Shown piece by piece: positions 12,007 through 24,189 of a stretch of 64,000 bases of DNA. This DNA is from Hyparrhenia diplandra. Lineage: Eukaryota > Streptophyta > Magnoliopsida > Poales > Poaceae. Numbering within the stretch: position 1 is the stretch's first letter; each line of letters starts with the position of its first letter. The notes under the pieces were generated by a model. The model searched no databases. It saw only the letters and a program-made list of their open reading frames with translations, and was not told where the DNA came from. The DNA is taken from contig JADLZK010007336.1 of the NCBI GenBank assembly GCA_015847255.1, positions 558,001 to 622,000 on the forward strand, written 5' to 3'. The position numbers and the translations under genes are program-made.

Positions 12007-12711
12007 TCGTCATCAATTCCGGAGGCCATCGATCGTTGTCATGGGCGGTACACGTAAAATTCGTTCGTGCATGGACCGCAGCCAAATTGAAAAGGAATTC
12101 TAGGATTTGATTGGCGTAGCGCGTAATGGCATGTCGCATTCAGATTGTTGAAACGGATGAGGTGATATGGACAGGAGTAGCATTTCTTTCTTCATTGTGA
12201 CTTGAGACAGATATACTACTGCTACTTAACAAAACATTGTGTGACTGGTTGCGTGAACCATCAAGGATTTTGCCATCAAATTGCGTGAATGCTCGTATTT
12301 GTTAGAGGATTCCATTTGTTGGATGACACTTAAGTTGAGCTGTTGTATTTTGTATGAATATAGCCTGCATCTGAAGCACCGCTGCTCACGGCGTGGCAAT
12401 GGATTGACATTTGAATCCTCATCTAGACTGCAGCTGCCAAGTTTCTTCTGTAGCATATAGGGAACATATTTCTTCCACTAAGGTTTTTATTTATTCAGAT
12501 AATACAAACAGTTCTGGCTTGAGTCCTGTCTAAGAACATACATCAAATTGACCACAATTATTACAGACTCTGCCAAGTTTCATAAGAAAATAAAACTACA
12601 AGGTTTCTTCATGAGTTATACTCAATACATTGATCCCATAACAACAACATGAATACATGACAAGAGTTTGAACTTTCGTACTGGCACCCATAGGCTTGGT
12701 TTGCATGCTCC
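12007..12711. other. Convergent 3' intergenic region
   Basis: It separates the convergent PP2C (+) and armadillo-type (-) genes and must contain both 3'UTRs. I see no further gene. AT-rich, with AATAAA-like stretches on both strands. Confidence 0.4.
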
Positions 12712-15700
12712 CTAATTCTGCGGCGACGGCGGCGGCTGCTGCTGCTGTGGAACCAACTTATTCTTGGCTGTGTCCACAAGCGTCTGAAGCGTCACATAGC
12801 CTTCATTCTCTTCAACACCGCCGGTCATAACCACATACCTATCGAGGTGAGCCATGGCCCTCACGGCGTCGTCCAGTTTCTGAACAATGTTCACCTGCCG
12901 GAAGTAGTCCGTGTAATAGCCGGGGCTGATAGTGTCGATTTCCGCCATCCACGTAACCAGCTTAGTGGCAGACTTGATGATCGCAAGGCAGATTGCATCC
13001 TCCCTGTGTTGCGTCGCCTCCATGATGATCCTCCTCAGCGTCTCTGCAAAAATCGTATTGTTCCCCATTGGGAGCCCTGCGACCGCATCCGCAAAAGCCT
13101 CTGCGGTCACAAGCTTCTCACGTATCTGCACAGCGAGGCCTAAGAACGACGCGAGAAAATTCTTGTCCCTTTCGTCAAGCCAGGTAGTGTCTGTAGGTCC
13201 ATTTCTTCCTACTATCGCTGCAAGTACCTGCAACAACAGTAAAGTTGAACATGAATCTCCGCATATATTCTGCATAAAGTTTATATGTCTATGGATCCGT
13301 ACCGTGGACAATGAGTTGGCCACTACGCTCAGGCGATTGATCCTATCCTGATCTAGTCTGGACCTGGCACAAATCTGCGCCAACATTTCTGCCGTCATCG
13401 CCCTGTACGCCTTACTGCTTGCATCAGTGCTCATGATTGTGACCAGCCGCTGAATGTCTGGAAATGAGTGCTTTCCCAGCCTGTCTGGAAACTCCTGTTG
13501 AATGGATATGAGTGCTTTCCCAGCCTGAATTCTCAATGGGCTGTCCTGAGGATCAAAGAATAGGCGTTGAAGCTCAGCAAAAAACTTGAGCATTATTGGT
13601 TCATCCAAAGTTAGCCTTGAGAGGATCCTGAGAGCTAGCATTCTCATGCCTTGAACTTGAACGCTACTGTTGCTCAAGATCCAAAGTATGTTTTCAGCTG
13701 TCCTGCCATATTTTGTTGGTAATTCACGGCATAATTTCCTACTGGTCTCACCTGCTGTCCCGCTGGTAAGCATGGACAGCACATATAAGGATCCATAGAC
13801 AATCATAACTGTTGTTTCATCATTCTTCATGGCCATATGTAGTCCATTGCTAATTGGCGCTACGATCTTGGGCACAAGATCCACGGTGTTGTACATCTCT
13901 GTGCAGTTCTCCGGGTCTGCGGCAAGCTTGCTAAGAATCACAAGTCCATGAACAAAAAGGGGTTTGGTCTCCATCTGCACCATCTCGAAAATATCATTAT
14001 CATACTTGGGGTATGTTTGTTCTGGCTTTTTCATGAGATGAGGATCAAGTAGGGATGATATGCAGTGGACAGCTTCAGGTATGTCTGCTAGGCGCAGCTT
14101 GCAGGCAAGCTCCGTGACAATCAGTGTAATGTATTCTTTGATATCTGCAGCAAGATCCTCCAAGCGTAGCATCTGAACCAACTTGTAAACCAACTTCTTG
14201 TCGGAAGAACAAATCTGCTCAACTGCTCTGAGTGAGCGTTCTTTGTTCAAAATCACCAGCGAGTGTAGAACTAAAACTGCAGAGGCGTGGTTGTCGGGGT
14301 GTTGAGATTGCAACAGCAGTTCTTCTGCAAACGAGACTAGAGTAGTGTTGATGGTGCCAGACACGCCTTTTTGGATGCACGTGTCCTCTATGCTGTCAAC
14401 ATATCTATCGATTAATTGTGTTCTCCTAGTCCAATCTAAGTGCTTTAAGTACTGCCAACTCAAATCTTCAGCTAAGCCCGAACGATTCATGGCGACTGCG
14501 AACCACAGGAGGAACAATACACCTTGAGTGAGCACCAGGGCATAGAACAAGACGAGCGCTGGCTTCAGATTACCGTTGCTGGCATCAATACCGGAACTCC
14601 CATAACCATGCTTAGCCATGCCAACAAGACGAATGATTGATAGCAACATGCAGGCTGTTGCTGCGAAAATGGGAGCTAGAGCAAGCCATGTTGGTCCCAT
14701 GGTGAGTAGACGTACAAGATTTATAGTCCTTCCCACCCGCATGTTCTTTTTCGAGAAAGCTGCCGCAGCATCAACGAAGAATTTGGCCTCAGGTGCTGAA
14801 TTGTAGCCGACGATTCTGTGAATATAATGGATATTTTTCTTATTAGCCCGAGTTTGTGCAAGGTGAAAATCTTACTATAATTAATTACATAGCACCACCA
14901 CGTTAATTCCCACCGAATGCATGAAGAAAAAAAAAAAATAAATCTTAGAAATTCTCACAATATATAGTACCTTTAATTTTATAGACTTTAATCCTGATCG
15001 TCTTTTTTTTTTTCAGAAAAGGGAATATATTGATCCTGATCGCTTATAATAGCTAGTGGATCTATTGTAATTTAAAAAAAGAGTTACCCACCTCTAACAT
15101 TACTAAAAAAAACCTAAAATAACCCTTACTCTTGCATCTAAATTATTCACTTATGTCAATACGCAGGATAATTCAAATAACCCCTCTAAATTTGTATATA
15201 AATTATCCACATTTCTTAAGTAAATTCTAGGTCGGGTAAAGTACGGGGACGGAGAGACATGAGCGCGAGACGGGCGAGCACCCCGACGGCGCCAACACGC
15301 CGCCGGCGACCCTCCCCGCCCGTAGCTCCCCCTCCACATCCAAGACCAGATCCGGGACCTCCACGGCGCGGGCTCCTCGCCGAGGGGCGGCTCTCCTCAC
15401 CCCGCTCAGCGGCGCGGGGAGATCGGCCGCGGCCCCTTCTCCGTGGCGGCGCCGTCCATGGTCCGCCATGGAGGCCGCCCGGCCTTCCTCCCCTCTCCTC
15501 GCGGCCCCCGCCTCCACTACGACCGTGCCACCTCTCCGGGCCACGCCGACGCTGCACCCCTGCGTGTGCGCGCTGACGGCTCACTGGCCGCCTCGGGCGC
15601 CGCGGCCGGTAACGCCGCGAATCGCTTCCCCGTCGACAGGAACCACCTCAACGATATGCATGCCGCGTCCGCATCGGGCCTCCTCCTCCGCCGGCTACCC

Positions 15701-18700
15701 TTTCGCGCCGCCTCTCGCTGAAGAGATGACGACCTCGGCGACGACCACGCGTCCCTCTGGCGATGGGGCCAGCCAGCCCCGCAGCGGAGGAGATCGACCC
15801 CACACGCCGGGACGCCCGCCGCTCCGCTGAGGGAGGAGCCCCCGGCCGCCGCCGGGGATGGCGGGGCTGCCGCGCGGGGCTCGGCCGCCCCTGCCACCTC
15901 CTCGCCGCCCGGCGGGGCTCGCCCACCAACGTGGGCCGGGACGGCGCGCCCGCCGCCGCGGGGCTCCCGCCGCCGCCCCCGTCGCCGGGCGCCCCGCGCC
16001 GCCGAGGGAGTCCCCCGCCGCCGCTCGGGGATGGCGGGATGCCCGCTGGAGATTCTCGGCCGCCCATGCCACCTCCCGCCCGGGGCGGGGCCCGGCCCAC
16101 CGACGCGCACCTGGGGGCGACGTGCCGCCGCCTGGCGTGGGCTCCCGCCGCCGCCCGCCACCACCGGCGGCCGGGGCGGACCGCGCCGCGCACGCCCGTC
16201 CCCCAAGCCCTCCCTCGCCGTCTTCTCTCGTCGCCTCCCGACCCACGGTTCGCGGCGGCTGCTTGGCAACAACCCGTGACCGCCGCCCGCCGGCGGGCGA
16301 GCGGTCGGCCGGGCCGGCCGCTTTCGGCGGCGGATGCTGCGCCCGTCCGCTCGACGTATGTCGCCGACGCGGTCGAGCCTCACCGCCTCGCCGTAGCCTC
16401 GGTGGACATGGGCGTGGTCGGACCCGACCATCGTACATGTGAGGTCATCGCGACGGTTCCACGGCGTCGACGCCCGGCTCGCCGGGCACATCCGGCGCCG
16501 CCATCCTCCCGCGCCCTTCCGCCCGGGCCCGTCGCCGCCTCCTTCAACCCCAACCTCGGTGGCGCCCGACGGCTCGCGGCAAACCCCTTTCCCCGGATGT
16601 GGCACCATACTTCCCCGTCCGGCCGGAAGATCCAAGGCGATGCTTTGGGAGGACAACTTCTCCGATTGCTCGGACGAGGAGGGCGACGTCGTTGGAGCAG
16701 GAGGCCCCACCGCCGCGGATGCGCCGCCGTCCACTCCCGGGCCGGGGTGGGGAGCTGCTCCCACGGCGGCCATGCCGACCCGCGCCTTAGACGCGATCGT
16801 CGGCGTGGCGAGCCACCGCCCGCGGCCGACGCCGCGGGTCCACGCCTCCCCATCGCCGTAGGAGGGTGGGGGACGCGTGCCAACGCGCCGTTGCCGCGGT
16901 CTCGCCGCCGCGCCGCCCGAACCTTGGTGGCGCCGCGGCCGCGGTGCCCGCGCCCCTGCGGCTTCGGTCCCACAGCCGGTCGCGCGTCCCCAAGACACTG
17001 CGGCTTTGTCGTTACCATCGTGCACGCGGCGGTGGCCGGCATGGCTACCCTTGAGCGTGGCTCTACCACCGCCGGTGGGGGATCTTGTCGACGCGAATGG
17101 CTTCACCCTCGTACACCGAGGCGTAGGCGGGGCCGCCGCCATGTCCCGCCCGCCCGCCTTCGTCGCCACCGACCTATACCGTCTTCGCTCGCCGGCCTCG
17201 CTTCAACTCTCTAGCGGGGATCACATCGCCGCTCGGTGCTCTTCTCCGACCGCCGCCTCCCCCGCCAAGACGACGCACCGGGTGAGGACTACAGCTGTGT
17301 CCATCGCACCCGCCCCCGCCGCCCGGGTGGATCGTGTGCAGGAGCCGCGTCCATGGCCTTTCCCCCCCAGATCGCCACGGCGTCGGCCGTTCGGCTGGAT
17401 GCCCAAGGGGGCCGGGGGCGTCCCAGACGCTTCGTGGCTCCCTTCTTCGTCGGCAGATCCTCGGGGTCCGGCCCGTCGCGATGTCGACGGTCCCGAGGTT
17501 CGCGACACACACCTCCTTCCGCTGGCAAGCTCGGCAAGGCCGCTGTCCATGCCCCGCCCTCGACTCGCCCTTTGGGACCGGAGGGGGAGGACCGCTGCCC
17601 CACGCCCGAGGCACCATAGAGTTGCATCGGGTGGGCCAACCTTGTCGACGGCGGCGAGCTAGCGGCGGCGGCCACCCCTATGCTCGCCGCGGCACGGAAC
17701 GCCAGACATGGACTTGGCCGCCACCGCCGTGCCGGGGGGCTTGCCGCACCGACGCCCCCCTCGCTAGACGACGCGCCGCGCCGAAGCCGCCGCTCCTCGG
17801 TACCCCAACGGCCGCTTCTCCATGACGCGCACTCCACGCAGCATCAACCCCGGCCGGGTCGATGGATCGGGTGGGGAGATGGCACCCAATGAGCTCGCTC
17901 AAGACACCGTCGGCCGCGCCACCCGGTCTCGACATCGGTCCCCGGGATCGTACCCGCCACGCCAACGCAGTACCACCTCCACCCCCGGGACCGTAGTCGC
18001 TCCTTCTCGCCGGTGCGCGCCAACCTACGGGGGTGGGCGACCTCGTCCAGCGGAGTTTGCGGTGCCCCCCTCCACCACCCGCCAGCTCCATCGCCCGGCC
18101 GCCTTGGTCACGCCTTCGCCCGGTGTTTCCTTTGCTCCAAATTGTCCGTGCCGCAGCCTCCTCCACCCGGCCCCGGCCACGCCCTCGCCTGCCGCCGCAC
18201 CTATCCCACCGGATGTGCCGGTCTCGGCCGATGCGCCCTCGTCGGATCGCCCGCCTCCCACGGAGGCCGCCATCACGGCGTTTGTTGACTCCTTCCGGCT
18301 GCCCTCGGCGGCCGCTCCTCTCATCACGCCTCCTCTCACGGACTTCTCGGGTGGGCGATTGGGTTCCCAGCAGGAGCTCCGCCTGGTCGCCAAATCGTCT
18401 CAGGGGACCCGAGGCCGAGTGGCATGCACAACGCGTCCCCGCACAACAAGTGGGAGGGGCGCCCGGACAATCTTGGCTCCTCCACCCCCGACGACGCGGT
18501 GACCGAGCGGCCGCTTGGACACGCCGGGGGACACGTGCCGGACTACAAACGCCGGGCTGCGGCGCGTCCTCTCCCCGTGCGTGGTGCTCGACGAGGTGCT
18601 CACCGCGGCCGCCCCGGCCGCCGGTGACCACCGCTCGGCCACCCATCCGCCGCTCTTTTTAGTCGCATCATATAGTTTCCTTACTAGTTACACCACTCTA

Positions 18701-21700
18701 AGCTCCACCGTTGCAGCCGGTGATTTGTCTTAGTGTGCCCCGCCTCGCGTGTTCCGTGCACCTCGCTAGGGCACTTTCGCGAGGATGTAAACTTAAACTC
18801 CTTTTCCTCTTAATGCGTAACGGGCTTAAGTGCTCGGTTTCGAAAAAAAAAAACTATCCACATTTATTATTATAAAAAATATAACCTCCTAATTTCACAT
18901 CTAAATTACATTGTCATTATGAAAGATAATTCAATGTAACTTTGTAACATTGCATCTAAATTTTCTATCTTTTTCATTATGAAACATAATTCAAAATAAC
19001 CGTCTAACTTTATCTAAATTATCCACATCTATCATCATGAAAGATAATTTAAAATAACTCCTAATGATTTTGTGAATTACTCATCTTGATCATTTTAAAA
19101 GATAATGTAAAGAAACCTCCTAAGTTTCTAGTCAAACTACCCATATATATCATTATAAAAATATAGTTTTATATTTGTATCCACCTTAGTTGTTATAAAA
19201 AAAATTAAACAAAAATATCTCTCAAATCCTCTTGTAAAATACTGAATAAATTAATATTCATAAAGTATGATACATATATATTTATAAATTATAAACTTCC
19301 ACAATATTTTAATTAAATAACCAAAATGCTATGTTTCACCATATGTACCAAGTAAACATGTATGCATTAGGATACATATTTAATTTAGCAACTTATAAAG
19401 AATGGAACAACGTCTATTTAGCAAACCACATAGCAATGCCAGCGACAATTCAATTTATAATTTATAATAATACTTCATGATAGTAAGTTTATAAGTTATT
19501 ATTTTATAAACAAGTTTATACACTTCGACTAAAACATTATGTCATTATCGATGTAGGTAATTTATTTTAAGTACTTACAAAACAATAAACGCACTTGCGG
19601 TGTCACACCCCAAAGGACGGGACCGGAGGGCTCGGCCTACGGGGGCCTACGGCCGCAAAGGGCGCCCCGGCTTCTGGCGTCTTGCAGCCGCCGCCCGCTG
19701 TGCCGCGCTCCGCGATCATTTCGATAATTAAAGGAAGAGCTCGGTTAGGATAAGAATAGACATTTTGTGTGAAGGGGATATTCCACTCTAGAAGAAAATC
19801 TCCTATTAGGAAAAAGAATAAGGATTGTTTGTAAAAAGGTATTCCAATCTGTAAGGAAACCTTGAGATTGTTGTGTTACAAGTCCCATAGGAGAACTATA
19901 TAAACAAGGAAGATGTAATTTTACGGGATAAACAATAAAAAATATTTTCCCTACCTCTTCCTCTCCACCGTCGACTCCCCGCCCCTCATTGAAGGAATAT
20001 GGAATCTCTATGCTAGATAGAAAATAAAAACTTTTCTATCCATAAATCAGGAACTACTGCTAGTTATAGATCACGGATTACCACTAGACGCACAGGTGCA
20101 GCGGAAGACGTCTTCTCTTGACGTAGATGTGCGTGTCGCAGTAGTGTCGTGCAGTTGCTCACGTCCGTCCTTCACGTGCGGTTCGTCCTTGTGCTCTAGA
20201 TGTAGCACCTCTAAGGTTCCCACACGCATGAGGGGAGGAAGCGTCGTGCTTCATCTGCTAGGTCCGCGAGGAGCAAGAGGCGAGGGCGTGGGTAGCGATG
20301 GCTGCTCAAGTGGAGTGAGTAAAACCTAGCCCCGCGTCCACCTCTCTTGCTCCTGAACTGGAGGCCCATTAGTAACCGTAAGCCTTCGCTAACTCATCTA
20401 ATCCGAATTGGGCTTCCTTCCCCTTAAGCGTGTGACCCTATGGGCTCACACACACATAGACATGGTCCGAGTACTCCTACTCGACCAATAGCTGACAATA
20501 GCCTCTAGCAAGACGTGTCAACTCCTATGAGTACGCAATGATCATATCAGACGAACCACCACAATCTCCGACCAGCTGATTGTGACACCGACTAGTCGAG
20601 AACTCCTTCCGACCAGTCCCGACCACCCTTCGACCAGTGCTCGGGTAGTTCCAAGCATGTTGGTCTATCATCCCTTTGCCACACGACATTTGATCCATCT
20701 CATAGGTTAACACCTAACCTAAGCACGGCCATGCATTTCATGATCAAATCATTCGAGTGATCCAGTGATGTCTCTCTCAAATAGAGAGGGGAAAATTATA
20801 TCTTGGTCGACCATGTCTCACAACATGTTTTCTAACAAACCCGAAAACCACCTTTATGACTACCCAGTTACGGAGTAGCGTTTGGTAGTGTCCCTGAGTA
20901 GGTCATTCCACATCCTGAGTACGTATGACAACCTCAGGTCTACTAGGTCATTCCACATCCTGAGTACGTATGACAACCTCAGGTCTAAGGACATAACATA
21001 TAAGACTATGATAAGAGACAATCTCAAGTTGGGTCGAGTCCAGGCCATGTCATACATGTGCCCACACTATTAGCTTGACATCTCCATGTCCATGACTTGT
21101 GAAACATAGGCATCAACCAATACGTGTGCTGATCTAATATTCATGTGTGTTCTCACATGAACTCCGACCAGGGACAATTATAGAATAACCATACAAGTAA
21201 AAGAGTTTCACAAACAATTCACATAATTGGCAATCGATACAAGTTTTCTTTAATGGATATTCATGAACACATAATATATCATGGATACGGAAGCGATACA
21301 ATCATCTCTATGATTATCTCTAGGGCATATTCCCAACACTACGCGCATGCTGCCCCTGCCTCCCCGCATGCACCGCCACCCCCGCATGCTTTAGCGCCGC
21401 CGTTGCCGCCGCGTCGGTTCTTTGCCGCCCTCCTCCTCTAAGGCGGCTGTGACACGTGGTACTTGGAGGCCAGCCCGATCCACTCACCACCATAGACGCT
21501 GATGCCAAGAAGTTGTTGGAGTCGCTCGCCAAGAAGTTCGACAAGATCAACAATCGCCTCGACAATATCTCCGATCAAGTCACCATCCTCTCCGGTACCA
21601 ATCCGGTGGAGGAACGCAAGCGCAAGGCAATGGAGTCCATCGAGATCAGTGTCAAGGCCTCCATGGAGGAGGCCAACTGTGCCTTCCTCAAGGGAATCCA

Positions 21701-23721
21701 TGACAAACTCACCACCACCGACGAGCCACAATTGGTGGACAAAGTTGAGGCAAAGCCGACCACCATCCTCTCCCCGACGCCAGTGCCGGACCTGGAGCCC
21801 ACGCAGGCGGTGCCCGCCCCCGCATCCGGCTCCTCCTCGGATCACTTCCCCGAGCTCGCACCTCGCCCCGCACAAGCCGTCGTTTCCCGAGGCTCATACC
21901 TCGCCCTGCACAAGCCGTCATTTTCGACGTATGATGGCAAGGAGGACCCGTTACCATGGCTTAACCAATGCGAGCAATTCTTCAGATGGCAAGGTATGCC
22001 AGCAAGCGAGCAAGTCTAGTATGCTTCTTACCACTTGACAGAGGCGCACAACAACAGTGGTACATTTGCCTATCTCAAGAGAAGGTGGTGACGGATTGGG
22101 CATGCTTTGCCCAAGACGTCATCGAAAGTGCTTCGGTCCAGCAACACGGCGCAATCCGCTAGGCGAATTGGCATCGCTTTACAAAACCGCACCGTTGACG
22201 AGGACACGGAGACATGCATTCTGGCGCACGCCGCTCGCGCAGCACCTCGACGAGCAGCAACAAGTCAACATTTACATGGTCGGGCTAGGAGAGCCCCTGG
22301 AAACCGACGCCGAGCTGCAGAATCCCCGGGACATGGAGACGGCCATGTTGCTCGCCAGCGCGTCACGAATACCGCCTCGCCATCCTCTACAGCTCCAGTA
22401 AGGCACCTCTACATCAGCGGGGAAGGCGCCCCTAGTGGCCGGCCCCTGCCCCCCTACGCGCGCCGCCCCCACCCCCACGCACCGCCACCCCCCGCCTGCC
22501 CTAGTGCCGCAAGCTGGGCCGTGCCATCGCTGCCCCCTCCCCTAAGGCGGCTGTGACATGCAGTCTTGTCATATAACATATTCAACATGGGCGCAAGCTA
22601 ATTTTCAACTTAACATTTGAAAAAAATAGTACTAAGGACCTAAACTGTTTCTAATAGCCAATAAATTCTGAATACCCATGTGGAAAAAATTGCAACAAAC
22701 TCCATTAAAAAAATTAAAAGCCAAACTAAAATTTATAAAATCACAGAAGGAGACGCAACAAGAGTTTATATATCTTAATATTAATTATTTTTACACATAG
22801 CAGAGCACGGAGAATAGCAGCAATAGAGTAGACCATGGGAATAATGTTGAATAATCTAGGGGCAGCTGCAGAGCTAGAAATACTATTTTTATCTTTAACT
22901 TTTAATTGAGAGGATATAGGAATATATTTGTGTAAAAATAGTATTTTATACTTAAAAAAACAATAGAAACAGTAGGGCTTAGGGTGCCCCCTCCCGCCTC
23001 TCCTCCTCTGTTTCTGTCACTATTCTAGGGCACACAAGTATTTTTGTTAAATTAGATCTAAATTTTAGCCATGATCTAAACAGACTCATAATCTAAAACA
23101 CAGCGGTTAGAATTATTCTTGATTTTCAAAATAAACCTTAGCGTTTTCCACTGTCAGCTAATATAGGTATCCCGTCGTTTGCTGCTCTCACTGACCTCGA
23201 AGACGCTGCTAAGATGGAGCAACTCCTTGCCCGTTGGAAGCTGAGGGGTGGCGACAATGGATGTACCGGCCGGCATGGGTTGTTAGGAACGAACCGTTGG
23301 ACGCGTGCCCAGAGAGCTGGCGGCGGCCAGACAGATCGACATGGACCCAACCAGGGGCAGAGAGCAGAGTCGAGTCGAAAGATGCATTCAGGATAGTGTG
23401 GGCTGAGTATGAAATGAAAGAACTACAGACATACCTGGCAGTTTCTACGAAGACGATGGCCGTAGTGAACCAGAAATCCAATCTCACGAGCATGGTAGAG
23501 TAGCCGCCAAGCAGGACGACGGTGGCCCAGACGAGGGCGAGCGTCCCGAGCCCCGAAGCTATCAGCTGCAGGAACGCCTCTGCTAGAAGAGACAGGTTGA
23601 GCTTGAGCTCCGGTGTACCCTCGCTCCAGGTCGCGAGTCGTGCCCGGTGGCGATTGCGAGGGGAGGGTAGTCTGATGGATTCGGAAAGAGTCTGGAAAAA
23701 TCCCTTTTCATAAAACACCAT
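12712..23721 (-). CDS. Membrane protein with armadillo-like repeats (possibly BLE2-like)
   Basis: Minus-strand gene of three exons: 23721-23435, 14815-13303, 13227-12712. The first exon carries RLPSPRNRHRARL, then hydrophobic segments (SLLAEAFLQLIASGLGTLAL and DFWFTTAIVFV). It ends in phase 2 and joins exactly to IVGYNSAPEAKFF in exon 2, which explains why that frame continues upstream of its first ATG. Exon 2 adds two more membrane segments (TWLALAPIFAATACMLL, LVLFYALVLTQGVLFLLWF), then about 550 residues of helical, Leu-rich armadillo/HEAT-like repeats ending in QQQQPPPSPQN. About 771 residues with the short intron removed. No frameshifts. From memory it resembles the grass BLE2 (brassinolide-enhanced) family; this is unverified and molecular function is unknown. 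The start at 23721 (MVFYEKG) is uncertain; an upstream exon ending at TTTTTCCAG is possible. Confidence 0.8.
13228..13302 (-). other. 75-nt in-frame, stop-free intron
   Basis: On the minus strand this segment starts GTACGG and ends TTGTTGCAG. Its length is a multiple of three and it has no stop in frame, so splicing or retention both keep the frame, giving a 771- or 796-residue protein. The flanks (NSLST and VLAAIVGRNG) join naturally, which favours its being an intron. Confidence 0.6.
15085..15214. repeat. AT-rich ~60-bp tandem repeat, left part
   Basis: Degenerate units of the form AAATAACCcCTnn ... GCATCTAAATTATCCACAT ... GATAATTC. The array continues at 18855-19210 on the other side of a large GC-rich insertion. 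It lies in the long intron of the armadillo-type gene. Confidence 0.55.
15215..18854 (+). mobile_element. LINE-like element with ORF1 only, poly(A) tail
   Basis: About 3.6 kb of very GC-rich DNA ending TTAATGCGTAACGGGCTTAA, then a TTTCG(A)11 tail at 18837-18853, typical of grass LINE 3' ends. It is bracketed by the 11-bp repeat TATCCACATTT at 15204-15214 and 18855-18865. Because the insertion is inside an AT-rich tandem array, this TSD is suggestive only. Long Pro/Arg/Ala-rich frames (15763-17214, 17822-18502) look like LINE ORF1. The segment around 18265-18440 (FVDSFRLP ... RLVAKSS ... PEAEWHAQRV, split over two frames) resembles the C-terminus of that protein. No reverse transcriptase was seen. 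Other open frames here are GC-driven shadows. Confidence 0.55.
18855..19210. repeat. AT-rich ~60-bp tandem repeat, right part
   Basis: At least five degenerate units of about 60-65 bp containing TAACCTCCTAA, CATCTAAATTAyCCACAT and CATTATGAAAGATAATTC, continuing the array at 15085-15214. From 19211 to 19605 the DNA is AT-rich with nothing recognised. Confidence 0.6.
19990..21338 (-). mobile_element. Nested copia-type LTR, no clear TSD
   Basis: On the minus strand it begins TGTTGGGAATATGCCCTAGA, the usual start of a large cereal copia LTR group, and ends ATATTCCTTCA. It interrupts the gypsy 5' LTR. Flanks CTCAT and CTACG do not match, so one border may be eroded. No internal region is present, so it behaves as a solo LTR. 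Confidence 0.65.
20899..20988 (+). repeat. 45-bp tandem duplication
   Basis: TAGGTCATTCCACATCCTGA starts at 20899 and again at 20944. The two 45-bp copies are adjacent and essentially identical, inside the nested copia LTR, which suggests recent slippage. Confidence 0.9.
22564..23434. other. Remainder of the long intron
   Basis: AT-rich sequence between the gypsy relic and the first exon of the armadillo-type gene. The last 300 bp is more GC-rich and continues the minus-strand open frame past the splice donor (GTATGT on the minus strand at 23434). Nothing else recognised. Confidence 0.4.
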
Positions 23722-24189
23722 ATTCACCTCACTTCAATCCCGTGAACCAAGAGAACAGCTCCAGGCCTAGGAGATTTGCCCGAGGTCTCAACCAAACTGA
23801 ATCTGGCTCTGGCTCTGGCTCTGTGCCTCGAGCAGAGGAGGATTTCTTTTTTCTGCCAGACAACTCGCGCAGATGGGATTGGGAATCTGGGATAGCTACT
23901 CCATGTGAAGAATAGTATATGTTAAGTATAATAGCTAATACAGCTGGCGTTGACCCGCAAATAGCGCTGGTTACTCGCTCTCCATCAACAGATCCGAAGA
24001 CGAACTCTGGAGCAGGTGCAACAAGTCTAGGATACAAGAGTTGAAGATTTGCATGGGTGCACCGGGGATATCACGTGTATGTCCTATTTAATTTGCAGAT
24101 GGTACACTTTTTATTTTTCATGGCAAATCTGGAGCAGGTGCAGCAAATCAAGGAAATCATAGAATGCTATGAAAGGGCCGGGCCTTTTT
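23722..24189 (-). promoter_or_regulatory. 5' flank of the armadillo-type gene
   Basis: Upstream of the proposed start on the minus strand. It contains a short (CTCTGG)n-type repeat near 23809-23822 and an open minus-strand frame (24037-23729) without recognisable content, probably 5'UTR. The promoter was not located. Confidence 0.3.

Larger units (their letters stand above)
19611..22558 (+). mobile_element. Deleted Ty3-gypsy element (5' LTR, gag, 3' LTR fragment)
   Basis: Starts TGTCACACCCC, ends GGCTGTGACA; flanks TGCGG (19606-19610) and TGCAG (22559-22563) are a 4/5 TSD. The 5' LTR is 19611-21454, about 495 bp once the nested LTR at 19990-21338 is removed, with TATA-like ACTATATAAAC near 19897. 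After it comes a degenerate tRNA-Met-type PBS (GTGGTACTTGGAGGCC). gag follows: a coiled-coil-like start, then KPSFSTYDGKEDPLPWLNQC (near 21910-21975), continuing in other frames to GLGEPLETDAELQNP (about 22282-22330), typical of gypsy gag. pol and most of the 3' LTR are deleted. Same LTR family as 43115-43602. Confidence 0.75.

Noticed and set aside
15517..17214. Long opposite-strand open frames of 483 and 550 codons
   Set aside because: Both strands are open at once in DNA of extreme GC content, with Pro/Arg/Ala/Gly bias and no domain. The plus frame at most reflects LINE ORF1; the minus frame is a shadow.
19985..21343. TSD for the nested copia LTR
   Set aside because: The flanks CTCAT and CTACG do not match; no shift of the borders gave a convincing 5-bp duplication.
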